The translations under genes were made by a program, and so were the position numbers. The notes under the pieces are model-generated. The model worked only from the letters and a program-made list of their open reading frames with translations, did not search any database and was not told the origin of the DNA. 64,000 bases of DNA from NCBI GenBank assembly GCA_013285425.1, contig CP053447.1:250954-314953 (forward strand), read 5' to 3'. Below are positions 29,401 to 39,719 of this stretch, one piece after another (the first letter of the stretch is position 1; each line of letters opens with the position of its first letter). This stretch comes from Ignavibacteriota bacterium. Lineage in GTDB: Bacteria > Bacteroidota > Ignavibacteria > Ignavibacteriales > Ignavibacteriaceae.

Positions 29401-32400
29401 CTACAGCAATACTTAATCTTTTGTTTGTCCACGGAACTATGATATGCTTATTAATTAAGAAAACTTCATTATTTATAACACATAAAATTCTTGCAACAAT
29501 ATTTCCTCTGTGCTTCTCTTCAATTTCTATTTCAATAACCTTCTGTTCATTGTTTATCTCAATCAGTTTTTCATCTAAAATATTTCCATCTTGCTCGAGT
29601 TCATACAGCACTTTAACATTTTTCAAAGCCGAACCGAAATACAATTTAGCAGTATCATCGGGTTGATAAATTTTATTATCCAGATATACCCAGATTGCAT
29701 CATTAAGAGGAATTGCTTTTGAATCAGGATCAAACAATGTAAAATATTTATTTATTTCAACCTGAATTCCATTCTTGTCCTTTGTTTTAATATTTACAAA
29801 ATACTTTCCTCTCGGCCAGATTTTCTTTCCATCAAATCTAATAGTCGAGTTTTCTTTTGTTATAAGATTTGTTTCATAAACTAGGCTGTCTTTTTCCCAA
29901 TTAAAGTATTCATTCTCACTGTTGTAAATATCAAATTCAAATGTTTTATAAAATTCTGATTCAGATAAAATAAAACTATCTGGTTTATTCCACATTCTTT
30001 TTCTAAACACTCTTTCCGGAGTTTTTAGTTTATAAACCTTAATACTTACCTCTGCTGATTCAAATTGCCCGTTCAGATTATTAGTTTCAATTACATATTC
30101 ATCATTTGATTTCTGGTTAATTATTTCAGGAATTTCAGAATAAATATTTAATGCAATATAGCCGACATTTATATTAGTTTGAGCAGAACGGGTTTCACCA
30201 GTAACATCTACAATATCAACATAAACTGTATAGTTAAAAATTGGGTAGGTTTCTTTTAAAACTTCCGGATCCGGTATAGCATCGAACTCAATTATAAATT
30301 TTCCTTCATTATCAGTCTTAGATACACCGTTAGTAATTTCTGTTGATGGTCTATTGCGATAATACCAGCTATAATAGTACCTATATCTCCAATCGTAAAA
30401 CGGAAATAGAATGTTTCTTTTAACGCTGTACTTAACTTCAACATCATTTAAGTTTGCACCAAAAAATGTTTTTGCAAAACCATTAACTGAAATTTTTTCA
30501 TTCAGGACATAGCTTCCTTTAATTGGTTCAAACTTCACTTCAAACTTAGGTCTTTTATATTCCTCAACTCTAAGTATTGTTTGAGTAAACTCATTTGATA
30601 AAGTATAATTACCGCCTATTCTTCCATATGGAATCCTAAACTGTCCGTTGAAAGTTCCAAATTCATTTGATGTTAAAGTTGTATCAGCAATTTTCTGTTT
30701 GTTATTATCATAAAGTGTTACTGTAGTTCTTTTATCTGAAATAACATCATGGTCCTTTTTATAATCAGTTTTATACATTAAACCCTTGAAGTAAACAATC
30801 TGTCCCGGTCTGTATATTGCTCTGTCAAGGAATAGTGCAGTATTGACTTCTTGTGCTTTCCTGTCTTTTGAAATCCAATAATTGTATCCATCCTCTGACT
30901 CAAATTTATCCTTATCTTTTATCAATGAAATTTTATAATTCTCAGAAAATTTATACTTAAACCTTCCTCTAGAATCAGTTTTTCCGGAATCAGATTTTTC
31001 ATACTGGTATTCTCTTGATTCCTGATTATATTTGTTATAATATAATTCAACGCTAACATCAGATATAGTTTCACCTGTTTTTCTGTTAAGGACTATTATT
31101 TCTCCAAATCTATCAGGAAGACTTCTTTTTATAAAGCTAAGATTTGTAACCCAGGTTATACAATATGCTATTCCATTTTTCCTGTAGCTAAAATCTGCAT
31201 CAGTTGCAGCCATAATTAAATACTTTCCAACCGGTAAAGATGGAATGACTATCTCTGTTTTATGATTTTGATAATCTCCTTTATCAGGCAAATCAAGCAG
31301 CCATTCTTTAATAACTGGCTGAGCAGTGTATATTTTTATTTTTTGTTCATCAGCCTTGTTTTTTTCTTGAGCTTCAAGAGAATCATTAAATTCTATGACT
31401 CTCATATAAAGCTTACTGATATTTTTGTGTGATGCTAAAACTCTAAAAGGTTCGCCGGGCAGATTTGCATTTTCAATCTGCAGACTTATTGATCTGCTTA
31501 ATATTTCAGTTTTCAAGTTTAAACAATTATATGTGCCTATAGTTTTTGGATATTTTGCAGCAATACTATCGCATATTTGTAATGCTTTTTTTATATGCCA
31601 TTTTAGTTCATCGGAAACATCAGGATCGTATTTATTTCCTTCCGCTTTATAATATTGCGCAAGATAAAAACAAACTAACGATGAGTGAGGAATATCCTTG
31701 TGTTTTTCAGCCAAATACTGCAATGATCTGAAATAAAACTTACTCTTATCCTTTAATATGCTTGCTCGCTTAACAAAATTTAAGCGTGCAAGATCAATAT
31801 CAAGCAAAGCTTCACTATTTCCGGAGGATAAATGGAACTCAATTAATTTCTGATAAAGCTGGATTGCATAATACTTTGGAGATAATGAGTCTTTAGTTGT
31901 ATAAACATTTTTTATAAATACTGTATCAACAGCGAAATCATCTTCATTGTTTAATACAAATTTATAAACAGGTTGAGTCAATGAGGATTCCTCATTGATA
32001 AAAAAAGCTAAAGCCTTATGTGTTAGTAAATCAAATAGAGTAGGACGCAGATGAGCATCATCCGAATCTTCATTGATTAAAATCGGTTCAAGTTCTTCTA
32101 ATGTAATTTTCTGAAGCTTTTCTCTGTCTTCAATTGAGCTTAAATAATATTTTATTATTTCTTTGAATATCCTGTTTAAATCCCATGTTGAAAAATCATC
32201 ATTTTCAAAGTTTACAGTCTCCGTCCTTTTCAAATATGTATAACGGTTGTTTTTATAATATTCCCATAACATATCAGCAAGTACTGATTTTAGTATTGCA
32301 TTTGAAGGGAATGATGATTCCTTAATTTCTTTCTTAACTTCATTTACAATCTTAATATGGCTGTTCTCTTCAACATAATTTGCATATTTCAGTTTAAAGA

Positions 32401-32629
32401 AAACGGCTTTTATGTACTGAGGGTATTGCTTTTCTTTTTTTGAGGATACGAAAATCTTTTCAACAACCTCAAGAGCTGATCTTGTAAGTCCATTTCTTTC
32501 TAACGAATCAACTTTTTCCCAAGATGAATTATAAAACTGCTCAGAAGATTTAGTGGTTTGTGAAATACTAACAGGTACCAGAAGGAATGAAATTATAAAC
32601 GACCAAAGAATAAAACTTATTTTAGCCAT
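26441..32629 (-). CDS. alpha-2-macroglobulin-like protein with TonB-plug-like insert
   Basis: A 2062-residue exported protein (signal peptide LLVPVSISQ). The N-terminal third is helical, followed by MG-type beta domains (for example RAIYRPGQIVYFKGLMY), the A2M domain (ALTRWKFMGFSH) and a thioester-type motif ECSEQ at Cys1518 followed by the alpha/alpha barrel. Residues about 1213-1277 resemble a TonB-receptor plug start (NEVLVVSERPLIEKS, EEIQPLPVRGGRE), with no following barrel. Bacterial A2M proteins are envelope protease traps; here the CxEQ thioester residues are kept. It may act with the downstream peptidase, but that is only positional. Confidence 0.88.
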   Translation of the reverse strand: MAKISFILWSFIISFLLVPVSISQTTKSSEQFYNSSWEKVDSLERNGLTRSALEVVEKIFVSSKKEKQYPQYIKAVFFKLKYANYVEENSHIKIVNEVKKEIKESSFPSNAILKSVLADMLWEYYKNNRYTYLKRTETVNFENDDFSTWDLNRIFKEIIKYYLSSIEDREKLQKITLEELEPILINEDSDDAHLRPTLFDLLTHKALAFFINEESSLTQPVYKFVLNNEDDFAVDTVFIKNVYTTKDSLSPKYYAIQLYQKLIEFHLSSGNSEALLDIDLARLNFVKRASILKDKSKFYFRSLQYLAEKHKDIPHSSLVCFYLAQYYKAEGNKYDPDVSDELKWHIKKALQICDSIAAKYPKTIGTYNCLNLKTEILSRSISLQIENANLPGEPFRVLASHKNISKLYMRVIEFNDSLEAQEKNKADEQKIKIYTAQPVIKEWLLDLPDKGDYQNHKTEIVIPSLPVGKYLIMAATDADFSYRKNGIAYCITWVTNLSFIKRSLPDRFGEIIVLNRKTGETISDVSVELYYNKYNQESREYQYEKSDSGKTDSRGRFKYKFSENYKISLIKDKDKFESEDGYNYWISKDRKAQEVNTALFLDRAIYRPGQIVYFKGLMYKTDYKKDHDVISDKRTTVTLYDNNKQKIADTTLTSNEFGTFNGQFRIPYGRIGGNYTLSNEFTQTILRVEEYKRPKFEVKFEPIKGSYVLNEKISVNGFAKTFFGANLNDVEVKYSVKRNILFPFYDWRYRYYYSWYYRNRPSTEITNGVSKTDNEGKFIIEFDAIPDPEVLKETYPIFNYTVYVDIVDVTGETRSAQTNINVGYIALNIYSEIPEIINQKSNDEYVIETNNLNGQFESAEVSIKVYKLKTPERVFRKRMWNKPDSFILSESEFYKTFEFDIYNSENEYFNWEKDSLVYETNLITKENSTIRFDGKKIWPRGKYFVNIKTKDKNGIQVEINKYFTLFDPDSKAIPLNDAIWVYLDNKIYQPDDTAKLYFGSALKNVKVLYELEQDGNILDEKLIEINNEQKVIEIEIEEKHRGNIVARILCVINNEVFLINKHIIVPWTNKRLSIAVETFRDKITPGVPEKWSFRILDFKGDKANAEFLASMYDASLDQFAANFWSFNVHPQFSTKLFWNSSNCFSINNSFFFAIEFNEPYNFYFELLYPQLNNFGFSFYGFGYRNMYIYQQQKKKGKKDKVSFIKDENSDYLKSSVSLNEVLVVSERPLIEKSSTNAVRMVSSEEIQPLPVRGGREDEVAYIVEGISQNEMEIAGEKLKFEGITPRKNLNETAFFFPELKTNKNGEVIVSFTTPEALTRWKFMGFSHTKDFELGFITKETITQKDLMIQPNPPRFLREGDEIYFTAKVSNLSDDSLSGSATLQLFDAFTMQPVDNLFENNEAIKSFILDKKMNEALSWKLKIPTGKTEAVVYRVLAKSGNFSDGEENALPILTNSMLVTETLPLPLNAHQTKSFVFDKLKNNTSTTLRNYNLTLEFTSNPAWYAIQALAYLMEYPHECSEQIFSRYYANSIASFIANSNPKIKKVFDSWRTTDKDALLSNLEKNQELKYALLEETPWVLEAQNESARKRSIGLLFDLVKMSDELKKSEDKLLKLQYSNGGWPWFEGLPESNYITQYIVTGFGNLERLGIKNFRDNKNLFKMLQKAIDYIDLRMYEDYEKLKILGISLNKKNISYSQIHYLYGRSYFIDIPVNQKYSEAFNYWKEQAKMYWLSNNKYMQGMIALMLFRYSETELAGDIVKSILENAVINDETGMYFKEERGWFWYQAPIETQALLIEAVDEIANDQKSVDLMKVWLLKNKQVNDWKTTTATAKACYALLLRGTEWLAETKLPDIKIGEEILQIENKSDLHTEQGTGYFKTSWKDDNIKLEMADITITNNNNIISWGTLYWQYFEQLDKITSSETPLKINKKLFLEIDTESGKKITPVDDNTELNPGDKIIVRIEIRVDRSMEYVHLKDMRAAGLEPINVLSTYKYQDGLWYYENTKDAATNFFIYKLPVGTYVFEYPLRATYKGDFSNGITSIQCMYAPEFSSHSEGIRVYIK

Positions 32630-33041
32630 TGGATTTCCCTTGTGTAAGTTAATACAAAAACATTGTATTTTCTATTTTAATATAAGAATTATCAATTCTT
32701 AAATAACAATAATTCTTACCGGATTTGTCTGATAGAAATTATTATTGCCAAAATAATGCCATTATTCTAAGCACTTATAATTAGTTTTAAGACAGTTAAT
32801 ACAAATTTTGTGATAAAAATTTCTTATCGGATGTAAAAAACAGGGATCCTCTTTTTATAGTCAACATTACTCCAAAGGCATTTTACTCTGGGATTAAAAA
32901 TTCTCTCTATTTTGAGTGAATCTAAATCCGTTTAATACATTAAAGTAATTTAATATTATTACATTCTGCTTAGTTCAAAAATTAGAAGTTTTAATATATG
33001 ATTTTTAACTTATGCCATCGTTTAATAATTAATATTTTATA
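32630..33041. other. 412-bp divergent intergenic region
   Basis: Very AT-rich DNA between the divergent macroglobulin and SDR genes; it must carry both promoters. The only structure noted is a small palindrome AATAATGCCATTATT at 32752-32766. No coding frame or RNA gene was recognised. Confidence 0.5.
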
Positions 33042-33890
33042 ATGAATAAAATTTGCTTAATAACTGGTGCTACATCCGGAATAGGGAGGGCAGCAGCTAA
33101 AGAATTGTCAAAACTTGGATTTGATTTAATATTGACCGGAAGAAGCGAAGAAGAAGGTAAAAAGTTATCTGACTCGTTAAATAAAAAATATAAAATTAAT
33201 TCAGAGTTTATCAGATGTGATATTTCTGCATTAAAGGACGTGAGGCTATTTGCTGAAAAAGTAAAATCGAAATACGATCGGCTGGATGTATTGATTAATA
33301 ATGCCGGTTCACGATTCAGTGAATATCAAAAGAGCTCTGATGAAATTGAACTAACCTTTGCAACAAATCATCTTGGACATTTTTTATTAACATATCTCTT
33401 GATTGATCTTCTGAAAAGATCTGATAAAGCAAGGATTATTAATGTTTCATCTTCTGCACACTACGGAAAGCAGATTGATATTGATGATTTAGTTTCACCA
33501 AAAGAATATAATCGCAGTTTGGTTTACGGAAGATCGAAGCTTGCAAATGTTTTATTTACCTATGAGTTTGTAAAAAGGAATGATAATCCCAACATTGTAA
33601 TGAATGCGTTGGATCCGGGAGGGGTTGCAACCAACTTTGCAAAGAATGAAGGTCTTATCCATTGGTTAAAACATATTGCTTATTACATTGCAAAAAGACA
33701 GTTATTAACTCCCAAACAAGGTGCGGAAACAGTTATTTATCTTGCATCTTCTGAAGAAGTTAAAGACGTTACTGGCAAATTCTTTTTTGAAAAGAAAGAA
33801 AAAAAATCTTCTGATGAATCGTATGATTTAGCTAAATCAAAACAGATTTGGGAATTAAGCGAAAAACTTTGCGGAATTAAATTTTTATAA
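33042..33890 (+). CDS. short-chain dehydrogenase/reductase
   Basis: A 282-residue classical SDR. It has the nucleotide-binding TGATSGIGRA at residues 8-17, the NNAG motif, catalytic Ser in INVSSSAHYG and the YxxxK pair in YGRSK. The layout resembles the retinol-dehydrogenase/WWOX-like group of bacterial SDRs (NHLGHFLLTYLL, LDPGGVATN). The redox substrate is not predictable. It is a single gene, with no clear ribosome-binding site before the ATG, and ends near a hairpin that separates it from the convergent serine hydrolase gene. Confidence 0.92.
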   Translation: MNKICLITGATSGIGRAAAKELSKLGFDLILTGRSEEEGKKLSDSLNKKYKINSEFIRCDISALKDVRLFAEKVKSKYDRLDVLINNAGSRFSEYQKSSDEIELTFATNHLGHFLLTYLLIDLLKRSDKARIINVSSSAHYGKQIDIDDLVSPKEYNRSLVYGRSKLANVLFTYEFVKRNDNPNIVMNALDPGGVATNFAKNEGLIHWLKHIAYYIAKRQLLTPKQGAETVIYLASSEEVKDVTGKFFFEKKEKKSSDESYDLAKSKQIWELSEKLCGIKFL

Positions 33891-33909
33891 TCATTATAAG
33901 CTTATTTTA

Positions 33910-33944
33910 CAAACCCAATTCCTTTGAGAAACCGGGTTTGTTTC
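33910..33944. terminator. hairpin between convergent genes
   Basis: A 7-bp stem CAAACCC/GGGTTTG with a 17-base spacer, followed by TTTC on the + strand. It is placed between the stops of the SDR and the serine hydrolase. A similar, stronger AAACCCAATTC hairpin occurs at 53599. Confidence 0.55.
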
Positions 33945-33979
33945 TATCGAGCAGTATTTAAAATTTCCTTAATTGATGT

Positions 33980-35500
33980 TTAATATTTTATAAACTTGTA
34001 AGGCTGAAAGTCCAAACCTTCTGTTACGAATAAAGTAAAGGATTTTACTTTACCATCTTCAGTTTCAAACGGAAATACCTTTATACCGTAAGTCGGATTT
34101 GAGTATGTGCATAAAAATCTGTTGCTGCCGATGTATTCAAGTTTTGCAGTTAGATTGGAATGATGTTCTAATTTTAACAACAATGAGTTTCCATTCAGTT
34201 CAAGTTCAGCAAAACCGTAAACCTCGTGTTTGTATTTTCCGGCAAAATCAGAAAGAGGTATTTGGGGTTTTATATCCATTTTAACAGAATCCTGCCATTG
34301 GATAATTAATTCAGTAATCTGATTCTCTCTTGTTAAACTTCTATTAAATGCAACCTGATCGTAATTTCTGTATGGCAGTCCAAGATAAGAATCAACAATT
34401 TCCCATTTAAGCATTTCAAAAAGACTGTTTGCATCTGAATTTGTTAAAACAGCTATACCAAGATTTTCTTCAGGAAGCAAAGTTACCGAAGATAAAAATC
34501 CATTAACAGCTCCTGTGTGTGAAACAATTTCAGTACCTTCATAATCTGTTAAAGCCCATCCCAGCCCATAAAGATTAAAATGACCTTCATTGTAAAGTCT
34601 TCTTGCCCTTCCGATAATAGTTTCTGGTTTTCTTGTCCGCCTGATTACTTCAAAAGGAATTTTTATTTCGCCTTCAAATTTACCGCTGTCTAATTGTGCG
34701 ATCAGCCAATGACTCAGATCTGAGACCGATGACCCAATACTTCCGCAAGGAGCCATATTGTCAATGTTTTCAAAAGGCAGAACTATAATTTGATTATTTG
34801 CCTTTGTATGTGGTTTTGCAGTATTATCTGATTTGCTGAAATCAACAGATAACGCAACAGTCCGGAACATCTTTAATGGTTTAAATAATTTTTCTTTAAG
34901 AAAATTTGACCAGGTTAATCCAGATACCTTTTCTATTACTTTGCCTGCTATTGCATATCCTGCATTTGTATAACCGTATTTTGTTCTGAAGTCAAATTTG
35001 GGAGTAGTACTGCCAAGTTTTTCAATCACTTCATCGGCTGTTAAGTCAGAAGCCCAGAACATAAAATCTCCCTGAAAAGTTTCATATCCCATTCTATGGG
35101 TAACAATATCTGTAAGGGTCAAATCATTAGTAATCCAAGGGTCTTTCATTTTAAAATCAGGGATATATTTAATCACTTTGTCATCAAGTTTTAATTTTCC
35201 TTCCTGTTCAAGTAATGCCAGTGCAGTTCCTGTAAATGCTTTTGTGTTCGATCCAATAAGAAACAAAGTGTTCTCATCCGCCAAATCACTCTTTCCAAGT
35301 TCTTTAACACCATAAGCTTTAGATACGATAATATTTCCATCTTTAACGATTAAAACAGCCATTCCGGGAATTTCCCAGTTTTTCATTCCGCGTAAAACAT
35401 AGTTATCAAGTGAATCAGTTACAAACATGGGAGTAGTCTGAGAGAAGTGAATTGATGCTGAGAAAAACAAAATACAGACAGACAGAAAAAACTTTTTCAT
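33980..35500 (-). CDS. serine hydrolase of the beta-lactamase family with C-terminal domain
   Basis: A 506-residue exported protein (signal peptide SASIHFSQ). The class C type active site S84-N-T-K87 is in LIGSNTKAFTG, the Tyr motif is YGYTNAGYA, and HTGAVNGF is the third motif. Residues about 400-506 form a beta-rich C-terminal domain like those found after many D-aminopeptidase or esterase homologues. It is only distantly similar to the serine hydrolase at 10734. Likely a periplasmic peptidase or esterase; substrate unknown. Confidence 0.9.
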   Translation of the reverse strand: MKKFFLSVCILFFSASIHFSQTTPMFVTDSLDNYVLRGMKNWEIPGMAVLIVKDGNIIVSKAYGVKELGKSDLADENTLFLIGSNTKAFTGTALALLEQEGKLKLDDKVIKYIPDFKMKDPWITNDLTLTDIVTHRMGYETFQGDFMFWASDLTADEVIEKLGSTTPKFDFRTKYGYTNAGYAIAGKVIEKVSGLTWSNFLKEKLFKPLKMFRTVALSVDFSKSDNTAKPHTKANNQIIVLPFENIDNMAPCGSIGSSVSDLSHWLIAQLDSGKFEGEIKIPFEVIRRTRKPETIIGRARRLYNEGHFNLYGLGWALTDYEGTEIVSHTGAVNGFLSSVTLLPEENLGIAVLTNSDANSLFEMLKWEIVDSYLGLPYRNYDQVAFNRSLTRENQITELIIQWQDSVKMDIKPQIPLSDFAGKYKHEVYGFAELELNGNSLLLKLEHHSNLTAKLEYIGSNRFLCTYSNPTYGIKVFPFETEDGKVKSFTLFVTEGLDFQPYKFIKY

Positions 35501-35666
35501 AAAAAATCCCTTTGAATTATGAAGTAAGCAAAAATAAACAACGTTTTGTTACCCATCAAAGATGTGAGGAAGCATTAAATTTTATCCATTTTAGTTGACA
35601 ATTTTCTTATATTTTCCACCTGAAAATTATAAATTAACAATTCGATCAACATTTGCGGTTTTGAAT

Positions 35667-37703
35667 GTGGCTAAAGAAAAGATAATTGTAACATCTGCTC
35701 TGCCTTATGCAAACGGAAATATTCATCTGGGTCATTTGAGCGGTGCATATCTTCCTGCGGATATTTATGTAAGATACAAAAGGTTAAACGGCGACGATAT
35801 AATTTATATTTGCGGCTCGGATGAGCACGGTGTTCCGATTACAATTAGTGCAGATAAAGAAAAAGTTTCACCAAAGATAATTATCGACCGTTACCATGAA
35901 GCCAATAAAAAAGCTTTTGAGCGGTTTGGAATGAGCTTTGACAATTACTCACGGACAAGTTTACCAATTCATCACGAAACTGCTAAGGAATTCTTTTTAA
36001 ATTTTTATAACCGCGGATTGTTTGTTGAAAGAAAATCACTTCAGTTTTTTGATGAAAAAGCAAATATGTTTTTACCTGATCGTTATGTGGAAGGCACCTG
36101 TCCTAAGTGCGGCTACATCGAAGCAAGAAGTGATGAGTGTGAGAATTGCGGCTCACTTTACGATCCATCTGAATTGTTAAATCCAAAAAGTAAGATATCC
36201 GGTGCAACTCCTACGTTAAAAGAAACATCACATTATTACTTTCCGCTTGGTAAATATCAGCCTGCATTGGAAAAGTATGTTGATGAGATGAACAAAAAAT
36301 ACGGATGGAAAGAAAATGTTCTTCAATATTGCCGCGGATGGTTTAAAGATGGATTAAAAGAAAGAGCTATTACCCGCGATCTTGATTGGGGAATAAAAGT
36401 CCCTGTTGATGGAGCAGGGGGTAAAGTTATTTATGTTTGGTTCGAAGCGGTCTTGGGATATATCTCTTCTACCAAAGAATTTTCTCAACTTAAAAATGAT
36501 CCTGATCTCTGGAAAAAATACTGGCTGGATCCAAATACTAAATACATTGCATTTATTGGAAAAGATAATGTTGTCTTTCATACCCTTATATTTCCTGCGA
36601 TACTTATGGCTTGGAATGAAGGCGGAAAGGAAAAATACTGTCTGCCTCAGAATGTTCCTGCAAATGAGTTCTTGAATTTTGAAGGTAAGAAATTTTCAAA
36701 AAGCAGAAATTGGGGAATTGATGTAGATGAATTTTTAAATCTCTTTCATGCAGATTTATTGAGGTATGCACTCGCGGCTAATTTACCTGAAACACGAGAT
36801 ACCGATTTTTACTGGAAAGAATTCCAGATGAGAAATAACAGCGAGCTTGCAGATATACTTGGCAATTTCATCAACCGGACTTTTACTTTTGTATTTAAGC
36901 ATTTTGATGGAAAAGTTCCTGCACCTGTAAAACTTGAAAAAATTGATCAGGATATGCTTAATGAAATTTCTGAATATCCGAAACGAGCTGCTGATCTCTT
37001 TGAAAAGTATAAAATCCGTGATGGGGTAAATGAGATTATGAATCTTGCCAGAGACGGCAATAAATATTTTAATGATTCTGAACCATGGAAAACGGTTAAA
37101 TCAGATAAAGAGAAATGCGGAACATCTCTTAATATTTGTTTGCAGGCTATTTACACCTTAGCTGAAATTTTTTATCCCGTACTTCCATTCTCAATGGAAA
37201 AACTTTTTGTAATGTTAAATTCAAAACCGGTTGAATGGAAAAAAAGCGGAACACCTCAATTAGCTGTTGGTCATCGGCTAAATCAGCCGGAAATTCTCTT
37301 CCCTAAAATTGAAGATGAAAAAATTGATGCTCTGATAAATAAACTTCCAAAACCAGAATCTGAAACAGAAAAAGTTGAGCTTGTTTCTTATGATGATTTT
37401 ATGAAGACTCAATTAAAGGTTGCAGAGGTTACCGAGGCAGAGAAAGTTCCGAAAAGTGATAGGTTATTGAGATTAAAAGTGAGATTAGAAAATGAAGAAA
37501 GACAGATAGTTGCTGGTATTGCCAAACATTATCAACCCGAAAGTTTAATTGGTAAGAAAGTAATTATTGTCGCAAATTTACAGCCCGCAAAGTTAATGGG
37601 ATTGGAATCAAAAGGTATGGTTCTGGCAGTTGAAACTGCCGAAGGAACTTTACAGGTTCTAAGTGTATCTGAATCAGTAAAAAATGGTACAAGAGTTAAA
37701 TAA
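35667..37703 (+). CDS. metG: methionyl-tRNA synthetase
   Basis: Start taken at GTG 35667, giving (M)AKEKIIVTSALPYANG, the usual MetG N-terminus; the frame is open further upstream from a TTG at 35595 but those residues are not MetG-like. The HIGH motif is HLGH (residues 20-23) and KMSKS is present as KFSKS (342-346). The knuckle domain has four cysteines (CPKC, CENC), and a C-terminal EMAPII/Trbp111-type tRNA-binding domain ends the 678-residue protein. It charges initiator and elongator tRNA-Met. An essential gene, intact. Confidence 0.96.
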   Translation: MAKEKIIVTSALPYANGNIHLGHLSGAYLPADIYVRYKRLNGDDIIYICGSDEHGVPITISADKEKVSPKIIIDRYHEANKKAFERFGMSFDNYSRTSLPIHHETAKEFFLNFYNRGLFVERKSLQFFDEKANMFLPDRYVEGTCPKCGYIEARSDECENCGSLYDPSELLNPKSKISGATPTLKETSHYYFPLGKYQPALEKYVDEMNKKYGWKENVLQYCRGWFKDGLKERAITRDLDWGIKVPVDGAGGKVIYVWFEAVLGYISSTKEFSQLKNDPDLWKKYWLDPNTKYIAFIGKDNVVFHTLIFPAILMAWNEGGKEKYCLPQNVPANEFLNFEGKKFSKSRNWGIDVDEFLNLFHADLLRYALAANLPETRDTDFYWKEFQMRNNSELADILGNFINRTFTFVFKHFDGKVPAPVKLEKIDQDMLNEISEYPKRAADLFEKYKIRDGVNEIMNLARDGNKYFNDSEPWKTVKSDKEKCGTSLNICLQAIYTLAEIFYPVLPFSMEKLFVMLNSKPVEWKKSGTPQLAVGHRLNQPEILFPKIEDEKIDALINKLPKPESETEKVELVSYDDFMKTQLKVAEVTEAEKVPKSDRLLRLKVRLENEERQIVAGIAKHYQPESLIGKKVIIVANLQPAKLMGLESKGMVLAVETAEGTLQVLSVSESVKNGTRVK

Positions 37704-37721
37704 ATAATTAAAGGAAGAAAT

Positions 37722-39710
37722 ATGAGAAGTTTTATAGTTGCTTTTGTTTTGTTAGGTTCATTAAATGTATTTGCTCAGGATTTGAATGTAAAAATTTCTT
37801 CAAGATTACAGGCTAAAATTCAATCTGAAGGTCAATTCGGAAATTTTCTTATTTGGGTTGATTTTAATGACAAAGGTAATGACCTTCAAAAATATTTTAA
37901 TAATCCGGAAACAGTTGTAACTCAGAGATCATTAAAAAGAAGAGCAAAAGTTTTGGATAAAACAAATCTGTTAAGATACTCTGATCTTCCGGTAAATCAG
38001 GTTTATATCGGGCAACTGATTCGTGATGGTTTTATAGTAAAACAAAAATCAAGATGGTTTAATGCTGTTAGCGGTTATGCTACTCTTGATGTAATTAATC
38101 GTATTACTCAATATCCTTTTGTAAAGCAGCTTGATGTAGTTGGTATTTATACAAGCAAAAAAGATGATATTGAATTTGAATACTCAAACAATGTTACAGA
38201 CAAAATTACTCAGCCAGAAGGTATTCATTCATTGAACTACGGAGATTCCTATACTCAGCTTAGTCAAATAAACGTACCGGCAGTACACGATTCCGGATAT
38301 AACGGTGCAGGTATTATGATTTGTGTTCTGGATGCCGGCTTTTCAAATCTTACTCACGAAGTTTTCTCAAGTATGAATATAGCTCAAACTTATGATTTTG
38401 GTACTAATAGTCCGAATCTTACCGGACATTTTCACGGAACAGCTACTCTTTCTCTTATAGGAGGATTTAAACAAGGAGAATTGATTGGTCCGGCATACGG
38501 TGCAACTTATTTGTTAGCAAGAACTGAGGTTGATCCCGGTGAAACCCCGCAGGAAGAAGATAACTGGATTGCAGCTATAGAATGGGCTGATAGTCTTGGT
38601 GTAGATGTAACTTCAACTTCTTTGGGCTATCTGGAATTTGATCCACCATATTCAAGTTATACATGGATGGATATGGATGGAAACACTGCACGGATAACAA
38701 TAGCTGCTGATAATGCGGTTGCTTTAGGAATTACTGTTGTTAATTCTGCAGGTAATAACGGTTATAATGCTTCACATAATACATTGAATGCTCCGGCTGA
38801 TGGTGATAGTGTCATTACGATTGGTGCAGTTGGCAGCTCAGGTGGTATTACATCATTTAGCAGTGTTGGTCCTACTTCCGATGGAAGAATTAAACCTGAT
38901 CTGATGGCTATGGGAAGCAATGATTATATTGCTACTACTTATGGAAACGGATATAGTTATGGTTCAGGAACTTCTTATAGCTGTCCATTGGCGGCTGGAG
39001 TTTGTGCATTGTTGCTTCAGAAAAATCCCTTACTTACTCCAATGGAGGTATTGGATATTTTAAAATCAACTGCTTCACGCAGTACAAATCCGGATAACCA
39101 ATATGGCTGGGGAATTATTAACGCTCTTACCGCTATTAATTCAATTGTTGTACCGGTTGAACTAACTTCATTTAATGCTGAATATATTAATGGAATTGTT
39201 GAGTTACAATGGATTACAGCCAGTGAAACAAATTGCTATGGTTTTGAAATTGAAAGAAAGGAAATCTCCGGTAATTATCAGACGATCGGTTTTGTTAGTG
39301 GAAGCGGCTCCACAACAAACAGGGTTACTTACAGTTTTGTAGATAATAATTTAAGTGCTTCCAGATATTTTTACAGATTGAAACAAATTGACTTTGATGG
39401 CAGTTATGAATATTCAAATGAAGTTGAAGTTTTGATAAACAGTCTTAATGGGTATAAACTATTTCAAAACTATCCAAACCCATTTAACCCGGTTACTACT
39501 TTGCATTTTATAATTCCTGAAGAGGGAAATGTTAAAATTGCTTTGTATGATATACTTGGTAACCAAATAAAAACATTATTGGATGAAAATGTTGTTTCAG
39601 GATCCTACAATTTAGTAATTGATGGTTCGGATTTATCAAGCGGGACATATTTTGTGAAAATGTTAAGCAGAAACAATCAACAAGTTGTAAAAATTAGTTT
39701 GCTAAAATAG
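37722..39710 (+). CDS. subtilisin-like (S8) serine protease with type IX secretion sorting domain
   Basis: A 662-residue secreted protease: signal peptide, pro-region, then the catalytic triad Asp204 (CVLDAG), His238 (GHFHGT) and Ser418 (GTSYSC). A beta-rich segment follows, and the last ~75 residues are a type A T9SS sorting domain (YKLFQNYPNPFNPVTT, SGTYFVKML). It should be exported through the Sec and Type IX systems and retained at or released from the cell surface. An AAGGAAG site precedes the ATG. It lies 18 bases after metG but is functionally unrelated to it. Confidence 0.94.
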   Translation: MRSFIVAFVLLGSLNVFAQDLNVKISSRLQAKIQSEGQFGNFLIWVDFNDKGNDLQKYFNNPETVVTQRSLKRRAKVLDKTNLLRYSDLPVNQVYIGQLIRDGFIVKQKSRWFNAVSGYATLDVINRITQYPFVKQLDVVGIYTSKKDDIEFEYSNNVTDKITQPEGIHSLNYGDSYTQLSQINVPAVHDSGYNGAGIMICVLDAGFSNLTHEVFSSMNIAQTYDFGTNSPNLTGHFHGTATLSLIGGFKQGELIGPAYGATYLLARTEVDPGETPQEEDNWIAAIEWADSLGVDVTSTSLGYLEFDPPYSSYTWMDMDGNTARITIAADNAVALGITVVNSAGNNGYNASHNTLNAPADGDSVITIGAVGSSGGITSFSSVGPTSDGRIKPDLMAMGSNDYIATTYGNGYSYGSGTSYSCPLAAGVCALLLQKNPLLTPMEVLDILKSTASRSTNPDNQYGWGIINALTAINSIVVPVELTSFNAEYINGIVELQWITASETNCYGFEIERKEISGNYQTIGFVSGSGSTTNRVTYSFVDNNLSASRYFYRLKQIDFDGSYEYSNEVEVLINSLNGYKLFQNYPNPFNPVTTLHFIIPEEGNVKIALYDILGNQIKTLLDENVVSGSYNLVIDGSDLSSGTYFVKMLSRNNQQVVKISLLK

Positions 39711-39719
39711 TAATTGAAG